Shown here in pieces: positions 18,009 through 26,301 of a stretch of 64,000 nt of DNA. The stretch is taken from contig CAVYKB010000016.1 of NCBI GenBank assembly GCA_963768975.1, positions 1 through 64,000 on the forward strand. The letters run 5' to 3'. The first letter of the stretch is position 1. Every line of letters begins with the position of its first letter. Made by a program: the position numbers and the translations under genes. The DNA is from CADCTB01 sp963768975 (GTDB lineage: Bacteria > Actinomycetota > Acidimicrobiia > Acidimicrobiales > AC-14). The notes under the pieces are model-generated. The model was not told the DNA's origin. It did no database searches and saw nothing but the letters and a program-made list of their open reading frames with translations.

Positions 18009-19937
18009 TTAGATGTCCAGGAACCGGACGTCGGTGGCGTTGGTCTGGATGAAGAGCTTGCGGGCTTCGACGTCCTCACCCATCAGGATGGAACAGACCT
18101 CGTCGGCCAGGGCGGCCTGCTCGACGGAGATCCGCAGGAGCGTGCGCTTTCCGTCCTTCATGGTGGTGTCGCGTAGCTCGCCGTAGTCCATCTCGCCCAG
18201 GCCCTTCAGGCGGGCGAACTCGTGCTTCTTGTTGGGATGGGCGGCCGCGTAGGCGTCGCGCGCCGCATCGTCCTTCAGGTAGATCTTCTCCTTGCCCACG
18301 ATGGTGGAGTACAGCGGCGGCTGGGCGATGTAGACGTGGCCCTGGTCGACGAGGTCCTTCATCTGGCGGAAGAAGAACGTGAGCAGCAGGGTGCGGATGT
18401 GGTTCCCGTCCACGTCGGCGTCGGCCAGGATGATGATCTTGTGGTAGCGGATCTTGGTGACGTCGAACTCGTCGCCCAGGTTGGCGCCGACGGCCGAGAT
18501 GAGCGACTGGATCTCGGTGTTCTTCAGCATCTTGTCGATACGGGCCCGCTCGACGTTGAGGATCTTGCCCCGGATGGGGAGGATGGCCTGGGTGATCGGG
18601 TCGCGGGCGTTGATGGCTGAGCCGCCGGCGCTGTTGCCCTCGACGATGAACAGCTCGGACTCCTCGGGGTTGCGTGAGGAGCAGTCGGCCAGCTTGCCGG
18701 GGAGGCCGGCGCCCTCCAGCAGGGTCTTGCGGCGGGTCAGCTCCCGGGCTTGGCGGGCGGCTTGGCGGGCCCGGGCCGCCTGGGTGCCCTTGGCCACCAC
18801 CTGGCGGGCCTCGGTGGGGTTCTCCTCCAGCCAGTCGGCGAACTTCTCGTTCGCCACCCGCTCCACCAGCGAGCGGATGGAGACGTTGCCCAGCTTGGCC
18901 TTGGTCTGGCCCTCGAACTGGGGCTCGCGCAGCTTCACGCTGACGATGGCGGTGAGGCCCTCGCGGATGTCCTCCCCCAGGAGGTTGTCGTCCTTCTCCT
19001 TGAGCAGGCCCTTGGCCCGGGCGTAGCGGTTCACCACGTTGGTCAGGGCCTTCTTGAAGCCCTCCTCGTGCATGCCGCCCTCGATGGTGGCGATGCCGTT
19101 GGCGTAGGAGTGGATGCCCTCGTAGTAACCGGTGTTCCATTGGAGGGCGGCCTCGACCTCCTGGTCGGCCTCGGACGCCTCGAAGTGGGCCACCCGCTTG
19201 AACAGCGCATCCTTCGACGCGTTGAGGTGGCGCACGTAGTCGACGATGCCGCCGCTGTACTTGTAGGTCTGCTCCTGCTCGTGGCCGGGCCGCTCGTCGC
19301 GGAAGCGGACCTCGAGGCCCTTGTTGAGGAAGGCGTAGATCTGGAGGCGTTCCAGGATGGTGGTGGCCCGGAACTCGGTGCCCTCGGAGTTGAAGATCGA
19401 GGGATCGGGCCAGAACGTGACGGTGGTGCCGGTGCGGTTGCGGGGCGCCTTGCCGACGACTTCCAGCTTGCCCTGGGGCTTGCCGCCGTTGGTAAAGACG
19501 AGCCGGTGGCGCTTGCCGTCACGGTCCACCTCGAGCTCGAGGCGGGTGGACAAGGCGTTGACCACGGACACGCCGACGCCGTGGAGGCCGCCGGACACCT
19601 TGTAGCCCTCGCCGCCGAACTTGCCGCCGGCGTGGAGGACGGTCAGCACGACCTCGGCCGCCGACTTGCCCCGGGAGCCGGGATGGGGGTCGACCGGGAT
19701 GCCGCGGCCGTCGTCGACCACCCGGCAGCCGCCATCGGCCATGAGGGTGACGTCGATCCGGGTGGCGTAGCCGGCCATGGCCTCGTCGACGGAGTTGTCC
19801 ACGACCTCCCACACCAGGTGGTGCAGGCCGTTGAGGCCGGTGGAGCCGATGTACATGCCCGGCCGCTTGCGGACCGGGTCGAGCCCCTCGAGGACCTGGA
19901 TGTCTTTGGCCCCATAGGAGGGGGTGTCAACCGCCAC
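18009..19937 (-). CDS. gyrB: DNA gyrase subunit B (642 aa)
   Basis: ATPase subunit of gyrase. The GHKL domain shows EVVDNSVDEAMAGYA, DDGRGIPVD and GGLHGVGVSVVNALS; the transducer has the QTK-type loop GQTKAKLGN; and the TOPRIM domain has EGNSAGGSA and DADVDGNHIRTLLL for Mg2+. Length 642 is typical for Gram-positive GyrB without the enterobacterial insert. The GTG start has AAAGG eight bases upstream. A strong extended -10 lies about 120 bases upstream. Cotranscribed with gyrA. Confidence 0.95.
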   Translation of the reverse strand: MAVDTPSYGAKDIQVLEGLDPVRKRPGMYIGSTGLNGLHHLVWEVVDNSVDEAMAGYATRIDVTLMADGGCRVVDDGRGIPVDPHPGSRGKSAAEVVLTVLHAGGKFGGEGYKVSGGLHGVGVSVVNALSTRLELEVDRDGKRHRLVFTNGGKPQGKLEVVGKAPRNRTGTTVTFWPDPSIFNSEGTEFRATTILERLQIYAFLNKGLEVRFRDERPGHEQEQTYKYSGGIVDYVRHLNASKDALFKRVAHFEASEADQEVEAALQWNTGYYEGIHSYANGIATIEGGMHEEGFKKALTNVVNRYARAKGLLKEKDDNLLGEDIREGLTAIVSVKLREPQFEGQTKAKLGNVSIRSLVERVANEKFADWLEENPTEARQVVAKGTQAARARQAARQARELTRRKTLLEGAGLPGKLADCSSRNPEESELFIVEGNSAGGSAINARDPITQAILPIRGKILNVERARIDKMLKNTEIQSLISAVGANLGDEFDVTKIRYHKIIILADADVDGNHIRTLLLTFFFRQMKDLVDQGHVYIAQPPLYSTIVGKEKIYLKDDAARDAYAAAHPNKKHEFARLKGLGEMDYGELRDTTMKDGKRTLLRISVEQAALADEVCSILMGEDVEARKLFIQTNATDVRFLDI

Positions 19938-20054
19938 GCGCGGCCTTTCTCTGCGACGTCAGATGCGAGTCGACCGGGGAGGTCGAGAAGGGGCGATCAG
20001 GCGACCCGATCAACCTACAAAAGAGCAGGTCATCGGCCTGAATGCCACTGTGTA

Positions 20055-20060
20055 ATTCTA
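20055..20060 (-). promoter_or_regulatory. extended -10 promoter element for gyrB
   Basis: On the minus strand TGGTAGAATTACAC contains the extended -10 TGGTAGAAT. It lies about 118 bases upstream of the gyrB GTG, just after the dciA stop. No good -35 is visible at 17 bases. It would give gyrBA its own promoter inside the dnaA-gyrA cluster. Confidence 0.45.
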
Positions 20061-20073
20061 CCAGAGAGGGGCT

Positions 20074-20421
20074 TTAGCGGGGGCGGATGCGGACCGCAAT
20101 CCGGGTGACCACGCCGGCGCCGAGCGCGTCGTCGAGGCGCCGGAGGAGCTCGGCTTCCAGCCACCCGAGCTGGGCGCCCCAAGCCGACTCGTAGGCGGCG
20201 ATGGTGAGGGTGCCGTTGCGCAACGACAGCGGCACACAATGGGCCGCCAGTTGGTCGCCCACGACCGAGGGCCAGCGCCCGAGGAGGTCGACGAGGGCGG
20301 GGCCGCCGGCCCCGCCCAGGTTGCGCGTGACCGCGTCCAACGAGTCGGCGAGCGGTCGGGCCGGGGGGCCTCCGGGCTCCGGTATCGGGTGCCAACCCGG
20401 GCTGGGCTTGGCGCGCTTCAT
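20074..20421 (-). CDS. dciA: DUF721/DciA-type protein (115 aa)
   Basis: DUF721 proteins include DciA, the ancestral loader or facilitator of the replicative helicase. The domain core is visible at residues 25-112: LADSLDAVTRNLG, LLGRWPSVVGDQLAAHCVPL, then the strand NGTLTIAAYESAWGAQLGWL and the helix LLRRLDDALG, ending in a basic tail. Location between recF and gyrB is the standard actinobacterial position. Its ATG overlaps the recF stop (ATGA). The symbol is given on family grounds; function in this clade is inferred. Confidence 0.8.
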   Translation of the reverse strand: MKRAKPSPGWHPIPEPGGPPARPLADSLDAVTRNLGGAGGPALVDLLGRWPSVVGDQLAAHCVPLSLRNGTLTIAAYESAWGAQLGWLEAELLRRLDDALGAGVVTRIAVRIRPR

Positions 20422-21491
20422 GTGATTGCCAGCCGGCCGGCGGTGACCGTCACCACTTGCTGGGGCTCGGCGCCGGCGGGCAGGGGGCCGGCGGTGGTGA
20501 GGACGGCCTGGCCGGCGGGGAGGTGGGAGAGGAGGTTCTCGGTGCGGTCGGGGTCGAGCTCGGAGAACACGTCGTCGAGGAGGAGGACGGGGACGTCGTC
20601 GAGGGTGTCGGCCACCAGCCGGTGGGCGGCCAGGCGTAGGGCCAGGGCCATCGAGCGCTGCTCGCCTTGGGAGGCGTGGGTGCGCGCCGGCATGGCGTTG
20701 ATGCGCATCGTCAGGTCGTCACGGTGGGGGCCGACCAGGCACACGCCCCGGCGCAGTTCGTCGGCGCGGGCCTCGGCCAGGGCGGCGGCCAGGCCCCCGC
20801 TGCGCCACGGGGCCTCGTAGGACGCGGTGACCGCCCCCCTGGTGGGCGACAGGTCGGCGTACGCCTTGGCCAACGCCGGCTCCAGGTCGGCCACCAGGGC
20901 GGCCCGGGAGTCGGCCAGGGCCTCGCCGGCGGTGACCAGCTTGGAATCCCACACGTCGAGGGTGGTGGCGATGTCGGGGGTGAGCCTCCCGCCCGACTGG
21001 CGGAGGAGGGCGGTGCGCTGGCGGAGGATGCGGTCGAGGTCGCGGCGGAGGGCGTCATGCTTGGGGGCCAGGGCGACGAGGGTGTCGTCGAGGTAGCGCC
21101 GTCGGGTCGACGGGCCGCCTTTGACCAGCTCCAGGTCGTCTGGGGCGAAGACGCTGACCCGGAGGGCGTCGAGCAGGTCGGAGGACCGGCGCAGGCGCTG
21201 CTTGTTGACCGTCACCCGGCCCCGGGAGGCGATCTCGGCCTCGATCAGCAGCTGGCGACCCTGTCGCTCCCCCTCGCCCCGGACGACGGCCTGGGCTGCC
21301 CCTTCCCGTACCATGGCCTCGTTCGGCACGCCGCGGAACGACGCCAGCGTGGCCAGGTACCCGATGCCCTCGAGCAGGCTGGTCTTGCCCTCGCCGTTGT
21401 CGCCCCGTACCACCGTGAACCCGGGCGGCAGGGTGAGATCGGCCGACTCGTAGTTACGGAAGTCGTGCAGCCAGAGACGAGAGAGACGCAC
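20418..21491 (-). CDS. recF: DNA repair and recombination ATPase RecF (357 aa)
   Basis: RecF helps load RecA at gaps with RecO and RecR. Sequence landmarks: MRLSRLWLHDFRNYESADL at the start, Walker A GDNGEGKTSL around residue 30, the ABC-type signature SQGEQRSMALALRLA around residue 282, and Walker B VLLLDDVFSELD. Length is normal. It begins three bases after the dnaN stop and overlaps dciA, so dnaN-recF-dciA form an operon. Confidence 0.93.
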   Translation of the reverse strand: MRLSRLWLHDFRNYESADLTLPPGFTVVRGDNGEGKTSLLEGIGYLATLASFRGVPNEAMVREGAAQAVVRGEGERQGRQLLIEAEIASRGRVTVNKQRLRRSSDLLDALRVSVFAPDDLELVKGGPSTRRRYLDDTLVALAPKHDALRRDLDRILRQRTALLRQSGGRLTPDIATTLDVWDSKLVTAGEALADSRAALVADLEPALAKAYADLSPTRGAVTASYEAPWRSGGLAAALAEARADELRRGVCLVGPHRDDLTMRINAMPARTHASQGEQRSMALALRLAAHRLVADTLDDVPVLLLDDVFSELDPDRTENLLSHLPAGQAVLTTAGPLPAGAEPQQVVTVTAGRLAIT

Positions 21492-21494
21492 GCG

Positions 21495-22589
21495 TCATGA
21501 GACCCGTACCGGCATGAGCAGGTACAGGAAGTCAGTGCCCTCAGTGGCCCGCAGGGTGGCGGGCTTGAGGGCATCGAGGGTCTCGAGGAGGACTTCGTCG
21601 CCCGGGGTGGCTTCGACGCCGTCGATGAGGAACTCGGGGTTGAACGCCACGACCATCTCGCTGCCCTCGTACTTGGCGTCGAGATCCTCGCGGGCCTGGC
21701 CCACGTCGTGGGTGACGGCGGTGAGCTCGAGGCCGTCGGGGCGCAGGGCCATACGGATGGGAGTGGCCTCACGGGCCAGCAGCTTCACCCGGCGCACGGC
21801 ATCGAGCAGCGGCTCCTTGCCGACGGTCAGCCGGTTGGGATAGCCGCTGGGGACCAGCTGACGGTAGTTCGGGAAGTCGCCCTCGATGAGCCTGGTGGTC
21901 ACCCGAACGGAGGACACTTCGAAGCTTGCCTGGTCGTGGCCGAGGCGCAGGGTGACCTGCTCGGCGTTGGACAGGACGCGGCCCAGCTCGCCGAGGGCCC
22001 GGGCCGGGACCAGCACGTGCTGGCCCTCGGCCAGCAGTGTGGTGCCGGGCAGGTCGCGCATGGCCAGCCGGTAGGAGTCGGTGGCCACCAGGCGCAGGCC
22101 GGCGGGTTCGGCGGTCATCAGCACGCCGGCGAGGATGGGCCGGGCATCGTCCTTGCTGGCGGCCCGGACCACCTGGCTCAGGGCGGCGGCCAGGGCGGCG
22201 GAATCGAGGGTGACAGCATCGCCGGTGGGCACGGGGAGGCGGAGGAACTCCTCGGCCGGCAGGACCCGGACGGTGAACTGGGAGCGGCCGGCGGAGATCT
22301 GGGCCTCTCCCCCCTCCATGGCGAAGGTGACCGCACCGGGCTCCAGCGCCCGGACGATGTCGGTGCTCAGGCGGGCGGGGATCACACACACGCCGTCGGT
22401 GATGCCGGAGACCGCGACCTCGACCTGGACGGTGAGGTCGAGGTCGGAGCCGGCCAGGTGCAGCACGTCGGCCTTGACCTCGAGGCGGACCCCGGACAAC
22501 GCGGGCATGGCGCCACCACGAGTGGCGGCAGCCCGGGCTGCTGTGGCCAGGGCATCGAGGAGGACGTCGCGCTCGGCTCGGAACTTCAC
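21495..22589 (-). CDS. dnaN: DNA polymerase III sliding clamp, beta subunit (364 aa)
   Basis: The clamp that encircles DNA and tethers polymerase III. Three repeats of the clamp fold are present, starting KFRAERDVLLDALATAARA and ending with the conserved YLLMPVRVS. FAMEGGEAQISAGRSQFTVR and ATDSYRLAMRDLPG are typical of domains 1 and 2. GTG 22589 is chosen, with a purine-rich AAGAAGAG upstream; the longer in-frame reading crosses the origin region and is not coding. The gene is preceded by oriC and followed closely by recF. Confidence 0.93.
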   Translation of the reverse strand: MKFRAERDVLLDALATAARAAATRGGAMPALSGVRLEVKADVLHLAGSDLDLTVQVEVAVSGITDGVCVIPARLSTDIVRALEPGAVTFAMEGGEAQISAGRSQFTVRVLPAEEFLRLPVPTGDAVTLDSAALAAALSQVVRAASKDDARPILAGVLMTAEPAGLRLVATDSYRLAMRDLPGTTLLAEGQHVLVPARALGELGRVLSNAEQVTLRLGHDQASFEVSSVRVTTRLIEGDFPNYRQLVPSGYPNRLTVGKEPLLDAVRRVKLLAREATPIRMALRPDGLELTAVTHDVGQAREDLDAKYEGSEMVVAFNPEFLIDGVEATPGDEVLLETLDALKPATLRATEGTDFLYLLMPVRVS

Positions 22590-22785
22590 ACAGCTCTTCT
22601 TTCTCTCTTTGTAGATCTCAAAGGAAGAGGGAGCAGTAGGAGGTGTGGATTGTGGAGAAGTGAGGAGAAGCCCAGGTGGGGCGCCTGCCGGCTGTCCCGA
22701 GTTCTCCCCATGCTCCCACAAGGGTGTGACAGCGAACGCTGCGGTTGTGGGCAACACCGGGGTTCATGCACTGCTCGTCCACCGG
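22590..22785. other. oriC: putative chromosomal origin (oriC), dnaA-dnaN intergenic
   Basis: The 196-base gap holds several DnaA-box-like 9-mers: TGTGGATTG (22644-22652), TGTGGAGAA (22651-22659), GCTCCCACA (22712-22720) and TGTGGGCAA (22746-22754, complement TTGCCCACA). The actinobacterial consensus is TTGTCCACA. Purine/pyrimidine-biased sequence (CTTCTTTCTCTCTTTG, 22594-22609) lies at the dnaN end. Origins of Streptomyces and Mycobacterium sit in this same gap. Genes on both sides mostly point away from here. Confidence 0.7.
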
Positions 22786-24171
22786 TCAGACACCGGTCTT
22801 CAGGCGGGTCATGAGCTCGGTGACCTGGTCGTAGATCGTCCGCCGCTCGGCCATGAGCTTGGAGATCTTTGTGACCGCGTGCATGACCGTGGTGTGGTCG
22901 CGGTCGCCGAATTCCCGCCCGATGGCGGGGTAGGAGAAGTCGGTCATCTCCCGCAGCACGTACATGGCGATCTGGCGGGCGGTGACGAGGGGGCGGCTGC
23001 GGCTCTTGCCTCGCAGGTCGTCGATGCTGAGGCCGAACATCTCGGCCGTCGCCTCCAGGATGAGCTTGGGAGTGATCGGACGGGGCGCGTTGGCGGTGAT
23101 GAGGTCGCCCAGGACCTTCTCGGCCACGGGAAGGGTAAGGGCCATTTGGGTGATGCTGGAGTAGGCGAGTACCCGGTGCAGGGCGCCCTCCAGCTCGCGG
23201 ATGTTGTTGGTGATGTGGGTGGCGATGTAGGACAGCACGTCGTCGGGGGCGCCGACCGGCTCACGCTCGGCCTTCTTGCGCAGGATGGCCAGGCGGGTCT
23301 CGACATCGGGCGGCTGGACGTCGGTGAGCAGGCCGGACACGAACCGGCTGCGCAGCCGGTCCTCCAGGATGGCCATCTCCTTGGGCGGCCGGTCCGAGGA
23401 CAGCACGATCTGGCGGCCGGCGCTGTGGAGGGTCTCGAAGGTGTGAAAGAACTCCTCCTGGAAGCGCTCCTTGTGCTGGATGAGCTGCACGTCGTCGACG
23501 AGGAGGATGTCGCAGCCCCGGTAGCGGCTCTTGAAGGAACTGGTGGCGTTGGTGCGGATGGCGTCGATGAAGTCGTTGAGGAAGTGCTCGGTGGAGACAT
23601 AGCGCACCACCAGGTCGGGGAGGTGCTGGCGCACGTAGTGGCCGATGGCGTGGAGCAGATGGGTCTTGCCCAGCCCGGTGTCTCCGTAGATGAACAGCGG
23701 GTTGTAGGACTGCGCCGGCTGCTCGGCCACGGCCAGGGCGGCGGCGTGGGCGAACCGGTTGGACTCGCCGATGACGAAGTTCTCGAACGTGTAGGCGGGG
23801 TTCAGGCCTACCTCGGGCATGTGGCCCCCGTTGCTGTTGGCTGCCGCGAATCCGGTGCGAAGCGGCGGACCATCGAACTCGAGCTGGGGCCGGGGGTCGA
23901 CCTCGTCATCAGTGACGGCCGGGTCGGTGCGGACCTCGAGCACCACCTCATGAGGTTCGCCGGCGACGTCGCTGACGACGTCGGTCACCAACTCCAGGTA
24001 CCGGGCCTCGATGCGCTCCTTGGCCAGCGGGCTGGGCACGGTGAGGAACAAGCGATGGTCGATGAGATCATAGGGGCGGGCCGAGGCCAGCCAGGTGTTC
24101 CAGATGCTGTCGGGCACCTCGTTGCGCAGCACGCCGACACAGGCGCCCCAAAGGCGTTCCGCCCCTGCCAC
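22786..24171 (-). CDS. dnaA: chromosomal replication initiator DnaA (461 aa)
   Basis: Initiates replication by binding DnaA boxes and opening oriC. Domain I is at residues 1-75 (ERLWGACVGVLRNEVPDSIW, then WLASARPYDL). The AAA+ domain has Walker A GDTGLGKTH near residue 163 and Walker B ILLVDDVQ near 222. Domain IV ends with REFGDRDHTTVMHAVTKI, the DNA-contact helix. GTG 24171 is preferred because GGGAGG lies seven bases upstream; the longer reading to 24225 would translate through a DnaA-box cluster. Likely autoregulated through those boxes. Confidence 0.92.
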   Translation of the reverse strand: MAGAERLWGACVGVLRNEVPDSIWNTWLASARPYDLIDHRLFLTVPSPLAKERIEARYLELVTDVVSDVAGEPHEVVLEVRTDPAVTDDEVDPRPQLEFDGPPLRTGFAAANSNGGHMPEVGLNPAYTFENFVIGESNRFAHAAALAVAEQPAQSYNPLFIYGDTGLGKTHLLHAIGHYVRQHLPDLVVRYVSTEHFLNDFIDAIRTNATSSFKSRYRGCDILLVDDVQLIQHKERFQEEFFHTFETLHSAGRQIVLSSDRPPKEMAILEDRLRSRFVSGLLTDVQPPDVETRLAILRKKAEREPVGAPDDVLSYIATHITNNIRELEGALHRVLAYSSITQMALTLPVAEKVLGDLITANAPRPITPKLILEATAEMFGLSIDDLRGKSRSRPLVTARQIAMYVLREMTDFSYPAIGREFGDRDHTTVMHAVTKISKLMAERRTIYDQVTELMTRLKTGV

Positions 24172-24190
24172 TTCGGAACCTCCCTGTCGT

Positions 24191-24222
24191 CGGTCCACAG
24201 CGTTGCCCACAGATGTGGAAAA
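24191..24222. promoter_or_regulatory. DnaA-box cluster upstream of dnaA
   Basis: TTGCCCACA (24203-24211) and TGTGGAAAA (24214-24222, complement TTTTCCACA) sit back to back, with a weaker CGGTCCACA (24191-24199). They lie 20-50 bases upstream of the chosen dnaA start and could repress dnaA or contribute to the origin. Confidence 0.6.
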
Positions 24223-24366
24223 CACTTAGACGGCCTCCGTGGTCTGCAGAGCCAGGGAAGTGCGAGGCCCACTCCCGGGCTGGCCCGGCGAGTTCGCAGA
24301 CGGTAGCACCGGCGGGGCGGCCCGAAAAAGGGCGGGACCCTTCGGCGCGGCCTCGAACGGACGTGG

Positions 24367-24396
24367 TTGGCGACAGGTGCCCGGGCGCTCTACCCT
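24367..24396 (+). promoter_or_regulatory. putative rpmH operon promoter
   Basis: TTGGCG (24367-24372), 18 bases, then TACCCT (24391-24396), about 110 bases before rpmH in the 334-base dnaA-rpmH gap. The rest of that gap shows the DnaA boxes near dnaA and no gene. Confidence 0.4.
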
Positions 24397-24505
24397 GGAT
24401 GACGCCTCTCCGGCGCCGGTCGTCGACGCGCGTCGATCGTCCGGAACGCACACATCTTTTTCGAACAGGGTTGCCGGGGAGCACAGTTGCCGGGGAGGCC
24501 ACAGG

Positions 24506-24640
24506 GTGAAGCGCACATTCCAGCCGAACATCAGGAAGCGGGCGAAAAAGCACGGGTTCCGCCATCGCATGTCGACCAAGGCGGGCCGGGCCATCCTCTC
24601 GGCACGCCGCCGCAAGGGTCGCCACAGTCTGTCGGCCTGA
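24506..24640 (+). CDS. rpmH: 50S ribosomal protein L34 (44 aa)
   Basis: A very basic small protein with the diagnostic VKRTFQPNIRKRAKKHGFRH and RMSTKAGRAILSARRRKGR. It belongs to the large ribosomal subunit. The GTG start has GGGGAGG seven bases upstream. It heads the conserved rpmH-rnpA-yidD-yidC-jag-rsmG cluster divergent from dnaA. Confidence 0.95.
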   Translation: MKRTFQPNIRKRAKKHGFRHRMSTKAGRAILSARRRKGRHSLSA

Positions 24641-24963
24641 TCTGGTCCGTCCGTGACCGGGCCACCTTCGAGGCCCTGCGCCGCGACGGGCGACGCGTGA
24701 GACGGGGCCCGATCACGGTAACGTGGCTGGCGGGCGACCCCGCCGAACCGCCGAGGGTCGCCTACGCCATCGGCCGTCGGGCCGGCGGCGCAGTGGTACG
24801 CAACCGGATTCGGCGTCGTTTGCGAGCGATCACCCGAGAGGTGCGAGCCCAGCTCCGCCCAGGCGCCTACCTGTTCGGCGCATCTGCGGCGGCGGCGTCC
24901 CTGTCCTATGGAGATTTGAGAGCAACCGTATGTCAAGCGCTCGGCGCACTGCACCGCCCATGA
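24637..24963 (+). CDS. rnpA: ribonuclease P protein component (about 108 aa)
   Basis: Protein subunit of RNase P, which matures tRNA 5' ends with the RNA subunit. The central RNR motif is GGAVVRNRIRRRLRAITREV, preceded by AYAIGRRAG; the N-terminus WSVRDRATFEALRRDGRRVR is typical. No ATG, GTG or TTG occurs in frame after the rpmH stop. The best start is CTG 24637, overlapping the rpmH TGA (CTGA); the only standard alternative is TTG 24487, which would make rnpA overlap the whole of rpmH as in Thermus. Its stop overlaps yidD (ATGA). Confidence 0.85.
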   Translation: MIWSVRDRATFEALRRDGRRVRRGPITVTWLAGDPAEPPRVAYAIGRRAGGAVVRNRIRRRLRAITREVRAQLRPGAYLFGASAAAASLSYGDLRATVCQALGALHRP

Positions 24964-25220
24964 GAGGCGAATCGCCGCGTTCCGTAGCCGTGTGGTTACT
25001 CTCCGTGCCGATACAGCTGTATCAAGCGGTGCGCGCCGGGCGGCCGTCCCCCTGCCGCTACTGGCCTACCTGCTCGACCTACGCCTTGGAGGCGCTCGAG
25101 GTGCACGGCGCGGCCCGGGGCTCGTGGCTGGCGGTGCGACGGCTGCTGCGCTGCCACCCGTGGGCCCAGCGGTCTGGCGTGGACCTGGTGCCGGCGTCGG
25201 TGACGGGAGTTTCCTCGTGA
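24960..25220 (+). CDS. yidD: membrane protein insertion efficiency factor YidD (86 aa)
   Basis: YidD family: SVAVWLLSVPIQLYQAVRAG forms the amphipathic N-terminal helix, followed by the conserved SPCRYWPTCSTYALEALEVH, with the Cys pair, and LLRCHPW. It acts at the inner face of the membrane and assists YidC insertion. ATG overlaps the rnpA stop, and the stop overlaps the yidC GTG, so the three genes are coupled. Confidence 0.92.
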   Translation: MRGESPRSVAVWLLSVPIQLYQAVRAGRPSPCRYWPTCSTYALEALEVHGAARGSWLAVRRLLRCHPWAQRSGVDLVPASVTGVSS

Positions 25221-26299
25221 GGTCCGTGCTGTTGGCGTTCTGGATCCTCGACCCCATCTACGGGGCCATGGGGCGGGTGCTGGCCTTCTTCTACTCCGTC
25301 ATCGCCTCGTACGGGGTGGCCATCGCCCTGCTCACCGTGACGGTGCGGATCTTCCTCATCCCGCTGACGACCAAGCAGGTGAAGTCCCAGCAGGCGATGC
25401 AGCGCATCCAACCCGAGCTCAAGCGGCTGCAGGCGAAGCACAAGAACGACCGGCAGAAGCTCAACGAAGAGATGATGAAGTTCTACAAGGAGAACAAGGT
25501 CAACCCGCTGGCCGGGTGCCTTCCCATCCTCCTCCAGGCGCCGCTCTTTATCGTCCTGTACCGGCTGATCCTGGATCTGAGCCACAAGGACGGGCCCAAG
25601 CACATCCCGACGTCGAGCAAGCTGTTCACGTCGCTGGTCGAGTCGGGCGGCGAGATGGTGTCGTGGGGCATCGACCTGTCGAAGGCGGCCTCGTCCGTCA
25701 GCGGCTTCGGCAGCGCTCTCCCCTACTACCTGCTGATCGCCATCACGGTCGGCACCGGCTACTTCCAGCAACGCCAGATGACGGCCCGGCTGCCCAAGGA
25801 CTCGATCAACCAGCAGATGCAGATGATCGGGAAGATCTTCCCGATCATCATCGGCTTCGTCTCCCTCACCGTGCCCGCCGGCGTCGTCGTCTACTTCATC
25901 GTCTCCAACTTCTGGCAGATCGGCCAGCAGGCGGTGACCTTCCGGGCCTTCCCGCCGCTACACCTGTCCGGGGGCGACGCCGGAAAGGGTGAGAAGACCG
26001 ACAAGCCGGCGGCCAAGGCCGGCGGCGGAGGTAAGGGCGGAGCCGGCGGGGCCAGTAACGCCCGCAACGAGCGGAAGCCCGGTGGCGGCGGCGGCGGTCG
26101 CGGTTCCGGTGGTGGCCGGGCCGGCGCCGGCGCCAAGGCCAAGCCCGGTTCCAAGCCGTCGGGCCGGGCCCAACCCAAGGCCAACCGGCCGCCGCCCTCG
26201 CCCCGGCCGAAGGGACTGCCCCCGAAGGGGAAGGGCGCCGGTCCCAGTGGGAACGGCAACGGAACGTCGGCCAAGAACTCGCGTAGGAAGGACAGCTAG
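25217..26299 (+). CDS. yidC: membrane protein insertase YidC/Oxa1 (360 aa)
   Basis: Inserts and folds membrane proteins with or without SecYEG. The Oxa1 core is at residues 15-240: first helix after LDPIYGAMGRVLAFFYSVIA, a cytoplasmic helical hairpin QVKSQQAMQRIQPELKRLQA, helix 2 LAGCLPILLQAPLFIVLYRL, and later helices ending VVYFIVSNFWQIGQQ. The last 110 residues are a basic Gly/Lys/Pro-rich tail likely to bind ribosomes. GTG start with GGGAG eight bases upstream, overlapping yidD. Confidence 0.93.
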   Translation: MRSVLLAFWILDPIYGAMGRVLAFFYSVIASYGVAIALLTVTVRIFLIPLTTKQVKSQQAMQRIQPELKRLQAKHKNDRQKLNEEMMKFYKENKVNPLAGCLPILLQAPLFIVLYRLILDLSHKDGPKHIPTSSKLFTSLVESGGEMVSWGIDLSKAASSVSGFGSALPYYLLIAITVGTGYFQQRQMTARLPKDSINQQMQMIGKIFPIIIGFVSLTVPAGVVVYFIVSNFWQIGQQAVTFRAFPPLHLSGGDAGKGEKTDKPAAKAGGGGKGGAGGASNARNERKPGGGGGGRGSGGGRAGAGAKAKPGSKPSGRAQPKANRPPPSPRPKGLPPKGKGAGPSGNGNGTSAKNSRRKDS

Positions 26300-26301
26300 G
26301 C

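Noticed and set aside
24487..24636. N-terminal extension of RnpA across rpmH as an established feature
   Set aside because: Possible by analogy with Thermus, but the TTG has a poor ribosome site and the extension is low in structure; kept only as a finding.
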